Source: Nemophila menziesii
Taxonomy: Eukaryota; Streptophyta; Magnoliopsida; Boraginales; Hydrophyllaceae
Reading direction: 5' to 3'
NCBI GenBank assembly: GCA_029959085.1
Contig: JARWIR010000031.1
Span: forward strand, 806,001 to 870,000
DNA length: 64,000 bases
Positions 12,115-24,145 of this stretch are shown one piece after another. Made by a program: the position numbers and the translations under genes. The notes under the pieces were generated by a model. It saw only the letters and a program-made list of their open reading frames with translations. It did not search any database and was not told the origin of the DNA. How positions within the stretch are numbered: position 1 is the stretch's first letter; every line of letters begins with the position of its first letter.

Positions 12115-12515
12115 TAGCTCACTTAAATCCCTCTCCTTAGACATCTCTCTGCTCCTCTCTCTCTTGAATATTTTTATTAACTACTCCTACAATACAAAAT
12201 TAAAGATTGTGATAAAAACTCATGTATGAAATACTTAAACTTAAAAAAATGACAATAAAATTATCACCCAAAATCAAACCTTTTCCACGTGTTGATTCAG
12301 ATACTTTGAATATTTTGCGAGATCCCTCCCCTCTAACATTTGTCTCGTCATCCCTCTCTTTAATATTTTTACTAATTACTCAAGTAATACAACATTATTG
12401 ATTGTGATAAAAACTCTTAGTTTGTGGTATAAAGTAAAACCACAAAAATAGTAACACTCAAAATCAGACCTTTGTCTAGTGTTGATTCGGAGCCTTTGAA
12501 TATTTTAAGAGATGA
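12115..12515. repeat. Old internal duplication inside B (about 200 bp unit)
   Basis: 12115-12310 and 12325-12515 are diverged copies. Both contain CTCTCTTGAATATTTTTA or CTCTCTTTAATATTTTTA, GATTGTGATAAAAACTC, and GTTGATTC followed by CTTTGAATATTTT. The same doubled arrangement is present in each B-type unit at 35077-37764, so it predates the segmental duplication. Confidence 0.65.
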
Positions 12516-13182
12516 TGAACCTGACGTCATTTGATTAAATTCATTATTAGCAAACTTTATGAAGAATTTTTTTTTTTGATGGACATTAGTAGCAGTTACT
12601 ATGTTACTTATGATTTCAATGCCTAGGGTTTGAACTGTAAAAGTGCACAAACCCTTCTATTTTCCAGCTGTAAATTGATACTCATGATATACAAACATCC
12701 TAAACTAAAGGATTAGATAAAAATGATATATGAGAGTGTTCAATTGAAGGACGCAGCTGTGAAACCAAAATATATCCACAAGATCTCCGACATATAAATC
12801 TAATATTGCTTCTCAATCAATTTTAGGTTAATTAATTCAATTGAATCAAATTCTCCAATTCCAAATATAAATAATAATTAATTTAATAAATTAAATAAAA
12901 GTAAATATCACTGATTTGACAATGGCTGCGTAATATCTAAAATTAACGGCCATTTTATACACAACACAAACCTTGACACCTTTCGAAACCTCCTTAGAGT
13001 AATTGCTATCTTGAAGTTGTGTTGTCCTTGGACGGATACGCCTAATGAATATATTATTTTGGTCGTTTATTGGAAAATGTTGGTGGTGAATTTCAAGTCA
13101 CAATCAGTCAAAAATTCATTAAACTTGACGTCAGTGTCTCAGTCACCATGTTGAACAAGATGCTGGCATCATACCAAGCGTT

Positions 13183-13248
13183 GCCATTCCACAATTGTAT
13201 TCCAGCTCCAACACTGCCATTCGACAATTGTATTCCAGCTCCAACACT
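13183..13248 (+). repeat. 33-bp tandem duplication unique to B copy I
   Basis: 13183-13215 and 13216-13248 differ by one base. The paralogous place in copy II (near 38188) has one unit, so this is a recent copy-specific duplication. It keeps a surrounding 80-residue frame open, but that frame is not conserved and is not called as a gene. Confidence 0.85.
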
Positions 13249-14270
13249 GCGTTCTCATTGTGATCATACAACATTGTTTCAATTAATGTATTTGCTTGGA
13301 GGGAAATTCTAAAACAAAAGATGCAATTTAAGATTGCAAATGAAGAAAAATAAATTGGAAAAATCTTTTATAGCCTCTAGTTCCTTCAAAACTAAAGCTA
13401 CAATCCAAGTGATATGTATTTGTTTATGCAATATTATTACTACAACCATAAATTATAAGTTTTAAAATAATTATGTCTAAACAAATATAGACAATGCATA
13501 AAAGTAATCAAACATGTATGTATACATTTGGAAACATAAAACTCTTTAAAAGAATAAAAATTGGCAAACATTCATGTTTTAACACATAAAATTTTTAAGT
13601 CTTATTGCTCCACAAGATTATTTTCTATTTTTCCAAATAATAAGATAATGAAAATAATTTAGAATATGAAAATAAAAACTCACCTTTCCAACAAAGGTTT
13701 GGGTTGATAAACTTATACATATAAATTTTTTTGAAATGTAATGGCCACAATTTGATATTCTAACCGTTGAAAAACAAAACTTGGTTCGAGATGGAAGGCC
13801 TAAACCAAGGAGGACGAAGAAAAACACAACTTTATACAAAGAAAGAGGAGGATGTGGGCTTTGCAGAAAAAAGATAGGTAGAGTAGAATGGAAGAAGTCT
13901 ATTTTTAGAGAGGAGAAAATTGACGGTGTAAAAAACTGGTATGGTATTCATGTGTGTTCATGTAAATTGAAGATGGTGATTAGAGTTTGAAAAATGAAGC
14001 GTGATATTTTGTAGGCTGGGGACTTTTGGTAAACAAATATAAGAGAAATTGTTAATATATACCCTAGGCCCATCAATGACTTGGGCCTCCCTTAACTATT
14101 AAAACCCTTAATGTTTTTACACAAGAAAAAAACTAATATATCATTTCATTTGGGCCAAGCATTCTATGTATGCTTCTTATTTCTCTCATCCTTTTTGGAT
14201 CATTTCCATTTATTCACCTTCTTCCAAGATACCCTAGTCCATCAAATTATTTATGCATTTGTAATACTTT

Positions 14271-16188
14271 GTCAGCCTCCTTTTTATGGTATGTGGTAGT
14301 AGTTATTTATGATATCATTCATATGTTGCAGGATTTAGGACGATTTAACATGTATATGAACTAAATATTCAAGGTAGATTATGTTTGCAAAATCTAACCA
14401 TATCAATAGAAAAGTAAAAAATCGATTTCATATAAATTTAAAAGAACTGATTAAAAGTAATACTACACTATTACATGAAATTGAAAACAACGAATCTTAC
14501 ACCTAAATTCAAAAAAAAGAAATGTTGAAAGGTATTGAAAATTGCGTTAAAAAGATATTTTGGTCATGCCGGTATTTTATATAGAAGTTTGGCTCATGTA
14601 ATATAAAAATATTATATGAGAGAAGAGTAGAAAGTAGTACTTTCTTTTTTTGAATATTTAGTTTCGTCTATATAAAAATATTTATAGAAGAAATGGCAAG
14701 ATAAAAAACCGTCAAATAAGTGTTCATCAATGGTTGGTGATACATGCTCTTCAATGCTCATTAAAGTCAGCGGTTTTTCTACCAAGCCTTGGTAACTTCC
14801 GTAAGAGTTGAAATAAAAAGAGATTAAAGTCCTAGTGGTTTTTTTCCCAATTCTAATGTGAAACTATTAGTACACACATAGTATTTTCCATTTCTCCCAA
14901 TAGTATGAAAGAATTAATAGAATAAATGTCTTTTATTTAATAATTCGATCAGTTTCTATTTTTCATCTTTTCCCGTTTAGATCTAATATATACTTACTAA
15001 TGTTTTGTCTTTTGTTTTTGTTCCAGATCCATTTGTTTTTCGAGCTTAATTTTCTTAAATGAGCAAAGTTCTCTAGCTTCTTCTTAACTTGTTTTTATAT
15101 GTTATTTTTATTTAATTTGTTTGTTCCTAAAAGTATTTCTTAATTTATTTTTCAATTTAAAACTAGTTTGATTTGTGATTTTGAAATGGTTTTATTTCGG
15201 ATATCGAAAGTGATATATTTCTAATTTCCAAAGTATTTGTTTGTTTTTAAGGGTCGACATCTGTGCATTTTTTCAGATTAAGAATGTTTATGGATCTAAC
15301 AGTTGATATATTCATTATTTAAGACAATCATGCGTTAGGAATATATATCTTAGTTATTATATTAGACTTACTTTTTTTCGTTTATTATTTTGTGGGGTTT
15401 GCAATCTTTCAAGATATTTTTTGGCTGTTTAACTTGAGCATTTATGGTTGAGGAGACACTTTTTTAGTATATTGTGTTGCAAGGGTGATAACATATATAA
15501 TGAAATATAGGAAAAAATTTAGTTAGATTCTATTTAGAAAATGGAGACCATTGGAGACGTATTAATGGTAGAAAAAAAAAATGCTTGACAACAAGGAGTT
15601 GAATTAATTTCCACATTTTGAGTAAACTTTTGTTCGAATTACTATGGCTAGGATCCTTTCTATTATTTGTGGTTGTTAATTTTGGACTCCAACTAGGTCA
15701 ATGTGGCATCTGATTTCAGATTGAGCTTCAGAAATTGAGGTTGAGTTTGGTAAGTTTATTACATATATTGGTTAATTATATTTACTCTGTATTTAAAGTT
15801 TGTAATTCTTACTTTATCTACTCTTTGTGAAATAATTTTTAGGGGAATTTGACTTGAAATCTACTAAAACCGTTGGATTAATATCAATCTGAAAGTTCCA
15901 TAATTCTTGGTAATCCCTTCCTTATTATCTTTATTAACATGTATTTGGTAGAGATTAGTAGATGCCTACATGTTTGAAACACAATGTGGTTATGAGGTAT
16001 AGTTGGGTTTTTGGGATTCTCGGGACATTTTCCTATAATATCTGAGACCCGTGAAAGTGTATATTAAACGAGGCATGTGATCATTTACCAATTAAAAATT
16101 GATCTTCTCGACCTATGATGAAACTAAACAATTTTGAGGCTTACGGCTTAATATATGAAAGTATTTAAACCTTGTTTGGAATGGTGTA
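14271..16188. repeat. Macro-repeat A, copy A3 (left part, before CACTA-1)
   Basis: Aligns with A5 left part 39241-41355 throughout. It lacks the TAGAATAGTTTTTT minisatellite. It ends at the three bases GTA (16186-16188), which precede the CACTA terminus exactly as at 41353-41355. Confidence 0.8.
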
Positions 16189-16500
16189 CACTACTACACG
16201 TGTGATCTCACGCGACTAAAGCTTTCGCGACTACATACACGTAGTCGCTACAGATTACATCTTTAACGACTACATATTTTTAACGAATACTTTACATCTT
16301 TATCGACTACAAAGTAGTCGTTAATATTATACACGTAGTCGCTAGTTGTTTTTATTTTTGAATTATTATTTTTCACAGATATTTGTAGTCGCTAATGAAG
16401 TTTAACATTTTACGACGACAACTGTAGTCGTTAGTGGTCATTAATATCGACTACTTGTACATCTTTAGAGACTACTTGTGTAATCGCGAATGGTTATAGC
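16189..16500 (+). other. Left terminus and subterminal motif block of CACTA-1
   Basis: CACTACTACACG is followed within 310 bp by about ten copies of CGACTA or its complement TAGTCG, several as close inverted pairs such as CGACTACAAAGTAGTCG near 16308. In En/Spm elements, subterminal repeats of this kind are binding sites for the element's DNA-binding protein. Here the role is inferred. Confidence 0.8.
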
Positions 16501-17087
16501 GTATTTATTACAGTAAGTTGCGAATTGGGATCCTCAATACCCATTATTTTATAATATCCCAACTATTCTCTCAAACTCTCTCTATTTTTTCCCACAAATC
16601 ATCATCAAATATTATTTCAAGAAAAGTTTTCCCGGGCCAATTAACAACGTGGAACCTCCTAAATTATCAATTTTTCCATCTAAATTTGCCCAAAATTAGT
16701 TATTTGTTCTTCTATAAAACTTTTCAAATTTCTTTTATTTGATTACAATTGTGTAGTTAATGGTAAATAGTATTCCTAGGTATTTCAATACGTGGAAAAG
16801 CTTTATCGGGCCAATCAACAATGTGGGACCTCCTCAATTATTGATTTCTCCATCTAAATTTGCCCAAAATTAGGTATTTTTCTTCTATTAAACTTTTTTA
16901 ATTTCTTTTTCTTTGACTACAATTGTGAAGTTAATGCTAAATAGTATTACTAGGTTGTTAGAAACCTGTTCTAATTTTATATGATCAACATATATAATAT
17001 ATTATTGTATGAGAAATAAATTCATAAATGAGATATTTATTTTGTATTCCTTTATATTTGAATTGTTGATTATAGTGGTAATAGAGG

Positions 17088-17312
17088 ATGGCTTGGGGTA
17101 TTGATAAAAGTTAGATTAATTTCTATGAATTTATTTAATTTGGTGATGTAATAATTTTTATGTATTTAATTGGTGATGTAATAATTTTTATTTTACTATT
17201 TTATGTTTATGTATTTAATTGGTGATATAATCATTTTTATTTTTTCATTTTATTTATGAGATGTTTATTTTGTTTTCTTTTATATTGGAATATTTGATTA
17301 TATTGGTAATAG
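17088..17312 (+). repeat. Duplicated tnp2 start region and intron-like AT repeat
   Basis: At 17088 an ATG opens a short frame, MAWGIDKS followed by a stop, which mimics the true start MTSGIDKSWI near 17316. Between them are two or three copies of TTGGTGATGTAATAATTTTTA. The same arrangement is at 42259-42506. It looks like a local duplication of the first exon and the sequence in front of it. Confidence 0.6.
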
Positions 17313-19612
17313 ATGATGACTTCCGGTATTGATAAAAGTTGGATTACTTCCACTCATCGTGATTCACGTGAATTTGTTAAGGGGATAGGAAAATTTCTCG
17401 CATTTGCTAAAAAAAATGATTTTAAAAAAACTTTGTTTTGTCCGTGTAATGCGTGTTCGAATTATCGTCGGTTTAACGTTGTCAAAGTTAGGACACAATT
17501 TTTACAAGTTTAGTTTTTGTCCACGTATGAGATATGGACAAAGCATGGTGACAACGATGAAATTCCCGAGACTCGATATGTTGAAAATGAAATGTTGAAC
17601 ATCTATGATGATTTGTGACCTAATTACGAGGGTGGTGGGCGTTCGGTTGACACCGAGATGATAGACTCGAATAGTTCAACACGTGGCAGTTTCGAAACTA
17701 TGTTTGAGGAATTAGAGACCGAGTTATACCCTGGTTGTATAGTAATGAGTTCATTAAATTTCATTGCGAAGCTAATGCACGTGAAGGTGAAGAACAATTG
17801 GACTAAGATGTCTTTCACCGAGTTGCTTGATCTTCTGTGTCATGTGTTTCCCAAACCTCATACCTTTCTTGAGTCATACGAGGAGTGCAACAAAAAGTTA
17901 AAAAGTGTAGCTATGGGGTACACTACCATCGATGTTTGCATGAATGATTGTGCTTTATTTTACAATAAGAATGAGTTCCTAGATAAGTGTCCAGTATGTA
18001 GTGAATCCAGATGGGACCCGAACAACGGTCAGAAAGTCGCGCATAAGAAACTTTGATATTCTGATTGCCCCGAGGTTGCAGCGACTTTATGCTTCGAGAC
18101 ACACTGCCGTAAATATGATTTGGAACCGTACATGGAAGAGTACAGTTCCAGATATGTTGCGTCATCCAGTTGATGGTGATAGTTAGAAGAGATTTGTTCA
18201 GTTACATCCTGAGTTTGCTAGTGAACCTCAGAATGTGTTCTTGGGTTTGGGTATCGATGGTTTTTGTCTGTTCTCTATGCAGAACAACTCGTACAACATG
18301 TGTCAAGTTATATTGACCGTCTACAACTTACCACCGTGGGAGTGTATGAAGGAGACGGCATTTTAGCTTTGTTTGTTGATTCCAAGACCCTGTTCACTCG
18401 GTAAGGACATGGATGTCTTTCTTCGACCTGTTATAGATGAGTTGGATATGTTGTGGGAAACAAGGATCCCTATGTATTATGCTCGTACGAAGCAACTGTT
18501 AACAATGAAGGTTTGTTTGTTGTCCACGGTTGATGATTACCCCGCTAGGTCATACACTTCAGGGTGGTCGGGTCAAGGTTTCTTAGCTTGTCAAGAATGC
18601 ATGGATTTTACTCTGTTACTAAGGGTGAAGAAAGGGGTCATTTACTTTGACCATAGAAGTTGGTTACCTACCACACATCGATTTAGAAAAGACAAGGTTT
18701 CATACCCAGCTTCCGATTATAGGGGCCCACCGAAGAAATATGCTCCTGCCGATATTCAGACACACTTAGATGGGCTTCCCATTGTGTTTTCCGGTAGACA
18801 AAAGGATTTTGGGGGCAAGATCGTGAAGCAAACTGTTATACGTCGATTAAATTGGAAGAAAAAAAGTATTTTTTATCATTTACTTTATTGGTCCAAAAAT
18901 TTGTTGAAACATAACATTGACGTTATGCATTGCAAGAAAAATGTGTGTGATAGTTTGTTCGATACAGCTCTAGCTCTTGATGGGAAAATTAACAAAGATA
19001 ACGTGTAAGTGAGAATGGATCTTAAGGATATGAGTATCAGGAAAGATTTGTCGTTGATATCTAGAGAAGGTTAACCGATTTGAAGCGAGCAAAGTATACT
19101 TTGTCATTAGAAAAGTGGAAAATATTTCATGACTAGTTGAAGGCATTGAAGTTTCCCGATGGTTTCGCATCTAGTTTGAGAAATAATGTTGAAAGTGATA
19201 CGGGTTAGATTATTGGAATGAAATATCACGACTGTCAGGCGATTAGTGATGTGATTATTTGGTTATCTAACGTGTTTAGAGTCGTTTGTAAGGAAAATCT
19301 CAGCAGGAAAAAGTTAGAATCGGGCAAGGAGAAAGTGGTTAAAGTTATGTGTAAACTGGAAATGATTTTGCCTTCCACGTTTTTCGATATAATGATCCAC
19401 CTGGTTATACACTTATTCGTAGAAGCTTTATTACGGGGACCGGTTTAGATGCAATGGATGTTCCCGTTTGAGCGGTATTTAAAGAAGTTAAAGGAGTACA
19501 TACGAAACCCGTCTAGGCCAGGGGGTTAAATCGCCGAGGGGTACGCCGTAGAGGAGACTTTGACTTTCATATCGCGTTATCCTTAAGAAAAAAAGACAAA
19601 GTTCATCGAACC
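17313..19612 (+). pseudogene. tnp2-type CACTA transposase relic, copy 1
   Basis: The translation pieces match the plant CACTA transposase in order. First is a Transposase-associated domain (GIDKSWITSTHRDSREF to FCPCNACSNY). Then comes the Transposase_21 core: ELYPGC to FLDKCPVCSESRW; PRLQRLYASRHTA to MLRHPVDGDS; NVFLGLGIDGF; and HNIDVMHCKKNVCDS. Last is a DUF4218-like end (FFDIMIHLVIHL, FPFERYLKKLKEYIRN, EETLTF). The usual C-terminal DUF4216 part is absent. The frame carries stops at 17514, 17616, 18054, 18184, 18364 and 19006, and shifts frame near 18060 and again after 19010. Several stops (17616, 18184, 18364, 19006) are also in copy 2, so inactivation preceded the duplication. In an active element this protein cuts and joins the transposon ends. 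Confidence 0.9.
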
Positions 19613-19811
19613 AGGTAGATATACAAAGTTTGCGTTGTGTTTTTTTGGAAGTTGGTAGTTATATTTGAGGATTTGTGACGATTACGTGGTTTTGATTGTT
19701 TGGATTTATATTACGTGTTTTTTATTCTTTGGGATTTGATTATGTTTTTTGATTGATTGGAATATTATTACGTTAAGTTTTTTGCTCGTTAGAAATTAAA
19801 ATTGTCCAATA

Positions 19812-22401
19812 TTAATTAATTTTGTATTTTGTTTTTGTTCCAGATCAGTTTGTTTTTCGAGCTTAATTTTCTTAAACGAGCAAAGTTCTTCTAGCATCTT
19901 CTTAATTAGTTTTGAATTGATTTCTTTTTAGAATATGTTTGTTTTTTTGTAAAATTATTTCTGAATTTCTTTTTTGATTTGAAACAGTGTGATTTGTGAT
20001 TTTCAAATGGTTTGATTCTTATATAGAATGTGTTTGCTTTCAGATTTCGAAAGTATTTTTTTGGTTGTAAGGGCTTACATTGTGTAGTTGCTCTGTAAAA
20101 AAAATTGTTATGGATCTAACCATTGAAATATTCATTATAGACGTCTATGAAAATTATGCATTAGGAACATATACCTTGGGTATTACACTAAACTTTCATT
20201 AAAAAAAATTTATTTTGTGGGGTTGGCAATCGTTCGACATCTTTTTTGGATTTCTAACTTAAGCATTTATAGGTCGCATTGGTGATTAAACGACCAGGAA
20301 ATTTTTATTATCTGATGTTGCAAGGGTGATAACATAGATAATAAAATAAAGGATAAAAAATGTGATTTCGAAAAATTGAGACCATTAGGGACGTATTAAT
20401 GTTAGTAAAAAAAAGCTTGACAACTAGGAGTTGAATTAATTTTCACATATTAATTAAACTTTAGTCCGAATTACTATGGTTGATATTATATATATGACTT
20501 GTGGCAGTTACTTTTTTACTCAGAATGGGTCAATATGATTTCTAATTTCAGGTTGAGTTTCTGCAGTTAAGGTCGATTTTGATAAGTTTATTACATATAT
20601 TGGTTAATTATATTTACTTTGTACATAAATTTTTTAATTCTTACTTAATCCACTGTTTGTGAACTCTTTTTTAGAGGAATTTGACTTGACATCTGTTGAA
20701 ACCTTTGGATGAATATCAATCAGAATGTCCACTAATTCTCGGTAAGCCCTTCCTTATTATCATTGTTTTTTTTAAATGTATTCAGTAGCCATTAGTATTT
20801 GCCTACGTGTTTGGAACACAATCTGGTTATGAGGTTTTTTCAAGAATTCCCAAGATATTTTCCAACAATATCTGAGACCTGTGAAGGGTATATTACATTG
20901 AACATGTGATGATTACCAATTAAAAAATAATATGTTCATCCTATGATGAAACTAAACAATTTTGAGTCTAATGGCTTAATATATTCAAGTGTTAATCCTT
21001 GTTTGGAATGTTGCAGGTTACATATTATACTAAAATGTTTTACACGAAATCAACTCGCAACATCTCAACATTTTGAGATGTATTTTTGTAAATGGACTTG
21101 AAATGTAATAATTATAATATTTTTGTGAATCAACTTCAAATGAACTTGTATTTTGTTAAACTTTTAAAAAAATTAAATGTACTTCAAATGAAATGTATTT
21201 TGTTGAACTTAATATTTTGTATACTTCATATAAGTTTCATTAAGAAAATCCAGGTTAAATTTACCTTGGGTAAACCAGGGGTTTACCCGTGTATGGGCAA
21301 CCCAAGGGTATGGTAAAAATTTAAACTACCCTAGATTTTGACAAAATATAGACCTAATTATATTACCCTACCCTTGTCCTAAACCCCAACCGGGGGTTAA
21401 CCTGACCCATTCTCACCCCTTATATTTTGTAATTAAAAGTTATTAAAAATTACGACTTCGTTATTACAAATTCATAAATAATTTTTTTTGTAATTTCTTA
21501 TTTCTATAGTTTTATCTTTTCAAATAAACTTGAAGGTATATCTTTTTTGTGATAAAATTATTAGAATTGAAATTGTCTAAATGTTATTTATATGGTTTTA
21601 GTAAAATATATTATGTACTATATTTAATTATAAATTTCTAAATTTATGGTGGACGATTATACGTAGGTTGTTGATGGTGTGGTGGATATGTACCCAAATG
21701 GTTAATATTCTCCTAACTCTAATTTTGTATTAGGTTAATAATCAAGTGATTAATGTGTTGTCTTGGTAGAGGTTCGGTGCAATAGGTTTGGTGATGTGGT
21801 GGCTTTTTTGTTGTTATTATCTTTTTTGTCGATAATTTAAACTATAGAAACTATCATCCTTAACTTACCTAATTCCATGTCCTAAAAAATGGAGAATCAT
21901 GTCAAAAGACCCCTACAAACTCGTAGCCTGCTACCTAGCACACTATGTTAAGGTATCAGCTCGTATGTCCAACAAATCAGGATGTGATGAAAGGACACGT
22001 GATCGTTTCGTTTTGTACTTCTTAAAGTAGAGAATATCCTGAATAATTTCATCGTTATTATCTAAGGAATAATTTTTCTACTTACTCTACAGTTCCTGAA
22101 ATCTCTTTCCAGAAATAATCCTCCTCTTTTTTAATTAAGAAAACCACCCCTGTTGTCGACATGGATGGTGTACCCTTATGTGCATATTCTTTGATTTTCT
22201 TACCTATAGACACCAAATTATCATCTCACTCTTCATTTCTCTGCATCTATTTTAAAATTGTAAACTTAAGTATCCATGGATGAAGTTATAGCAACATTTT
22301 AAATTGGTTTCTCCATATACAAAAAATAAAGATGATGATTTCATGTAGCAAAAACCTTTTATCCACACACGCACACATACTTTTTATACATATACATATA
22401 T

Positions 22402-22458
<57 letters not shown>

Positions 22459-22595
22459 AATACTAATCCAATATTTTTATTTTTTCCTTAGGTTTATTAA
22501 AATGCTAAAGTTTACAAAGTTAGAGAGTGAGTTTTCGACATAACGGGACAAGGAAGATGCTCGGATTATGTGGTGGCTACTACTTCAAGTGTGAC
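19812..22595. repeat. Macro-repeat A, copy A4 (lacks the CACTA insertion)
   Basis: Begins mid-repeat at TTTTGTATTTTGTTTTTGTTCC (compare 4322) directly after the CACTA-1 break. It passes GTTTGGAATG at 21001 without interruption into TTACATATTA, where A3 and A5 carry CACTA, so it is a paralogous empty site. It runs on through the CCATGGATG landmark (22275) to 22595, where TE2 has inserted. Confidence 0.8.
22386..22455. repeat. Compound (CA)n(TA)n microsatellite
   Basis: A CA run (22402-22418) passes into about 18 TA repeats ending at 22455. The corresponding place in A6 (60550) has only a short CACACA run. Confidence 0.85.
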
Positions 22596-24134
22596 TGGTG
22601 TCGCCTAGAGTGTGATAAAAATAAGATAAATAAAGTCTAGAAAACTACGCACTCTCACCCTAGACAGGCACAGTACTGCAAGTATTACAGGACGTATGCA
22701 AGTTTTAGTTGATAAGTTGAGTTCGTTCTCAGGGACTTAAGTGTGTTAATCACGTTGGTAGAAATAATGAGTAAGAAGTAAATAATTAAAGACAGAAAAT
22801 AAAAGCAATAGAATTTCGAAATTAAGAATCAAACTACGAAAATAAAAGACAATAAAGTAAATACGAAGAATGAGAGATGAGAGATATAGCTTAGGTTTTG
22901 CTACTATGCACTAATCCTTCTAATTCTTTCTATTAGATCTAGTTTATAAGGGAGAATATTAGCTCTTGTATACTTAGTCAGGATTCTAAATTCCCATTCC
23001 TTAGACCTTGAGAGCGACTAAGGGGGCTACGGCACAACCAAGAAGCTGTTTCAAATAGGGTTATCAAACGCTACTAAGGCCCTAAGCAAACAATTCATTC
23101 AATTGGTGATATGGTGATATGGTGATTAAATCATACCCTAATGACTATCTAGTTAGAATCAGTTTTGTCAGGACTAATATCGACACTAGACGTTATGTGG
23201 TGTTTCAATAATTAGACACCCAGCTAAGGCGATCATCTAACTACTATTAAGGTAATCCTAAAAGTTGCGCACCGCAAGGAAAACAGTCATTAAATCAAAA
23301 CACATAAAAAATATAAGAGTAAGCAGCTAATATCAATTTAAAACATGTAATTCCCAAAGAAAATTAGATAGAAGAATTAGAATTCATAGATTATACATGA
23401 TGCAAAACTCAAGCTATGGGGAGTTTAGTTCATACCTGATGGAAATAAACTAAAAGAAATTACAAAAGACATCATCTTGCTCTCTACAATAAACTGGAAG
23501 AATAAAACCTTAAGAACTAATTACTATGAGGCAAAGATAATTTACAAGGGATATAAGGGTGTATTTATAGGTGTTTTGAAGACCTAATTCGTTTTCTTGA
23601 GGGAGAGGTTAAGCAATGGACTCCAAGCCCAACTCAAATTCGTATGGAAATAAAGATAAACACTGCTGGACTGTTTTGAGCATATCTTCTTCGTTATTGG
23701 TCGGTTTTTGCTCCACAATATACCAAAAGAATCCTCAGAGAATTATCTACGTCCCTGTGAAAGAAATTTACCAAAATCGGCTTCTTTTTGGAGTTATCAC
23801 CACTTCTTTAGGCGTTGCTGCAGAAATTCAGATTTAGGCAGCTTTTCCTTTTCCATCTTTTTAGCTTTTGTTTCCTTATCTCCAATTACCATGCTAATCT
23901 CTTTCCATATCTTGTAGTCTTTGACTTAGACTCTAATTAATCTCCATAATTATCTTTAAAGCTACACTAAATAAACAATTAAATCCAATATGCTCTAAAA
24001 ATATTATTTCACTAAATCAAGACTCAAAATAGGAAAGTGCACTATTTCTAAAGAAAATCGACTATTATGACTTCTAAATTTCTAAAAATGATGTCTCATC
24101 CTAATATAAATCTATCACAAATGAGGAGATATCA
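22596..24134 (-). repeat. 3' LTR of TE2
   Basis: Plus-strand TGGTGTCGCC to GATATCA, 1539 bp. It matches 30814-32361 with nine substitutions in the first 350 bp by eye (roughly 2-3%). It has two copies of a 9-bp TGGTGATAT unit near 23105 where the other LTR has three, which equals the whole length difference. TATAAATA lies at 23569-23562 (minus strand). Confidence 0.92.
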
Positions 24135-24145
24135 AGACCCCCAAC
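24135..24145 (-). other. Polypurine tract of TE2
   Basis: Minus-strand GTTGGGGGTCT lies immediately before the 3' LTR start TGATATC, the expected position for plus-strand priming. A second, similar tract (AGTTGGGGGTGTGGG) lies at 25596-25610. Confidence 0.7.

Larger units (their letters stand above)
10471..14270. repeat. Macro-repeat B, copy I
   Basis: B starts at AAAGGAGGCCAGGGTTACAA and aligns end to end with 34057-39240. It includes AT-rich stretches and several short open frames that are broken or differ between the two copies, so none is called as a gene. The minus strand shows gene-like texture near 13690-13990 and 11400-11650, suggesting B may contain decayed exons, but I recognise no family. 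The region joins directly to A3. Confidence 0.8.
16189..19811 (+). mobile_element. CACTA (En/Spm) transposon CACTA-1, 3'-truncated
   Basis: Starts with CACTACTACACG and a subterminal block of CGACTA/TAGTCG motifs, followed by a decayed tnp2 transposase gene. It lies at the same position of repeat A as CACTA-2, with the same GTA before it, so it is a duplicate of that insertion and not an independent one. The right half is lost: after the shared CCAATATTAATTAATT (ending about 19811; compare 44989-45003) sequence switches to repeat A. There is no second gene and no right terminus. Confidence 0.88.

Noticed and set aside
13070..13312. 80-residue frame with a repeated CIPAPTLPF-like segment
   Set aside because: Exists only because of the 33-bp duplication; the paralogue in copy II does not keep it.
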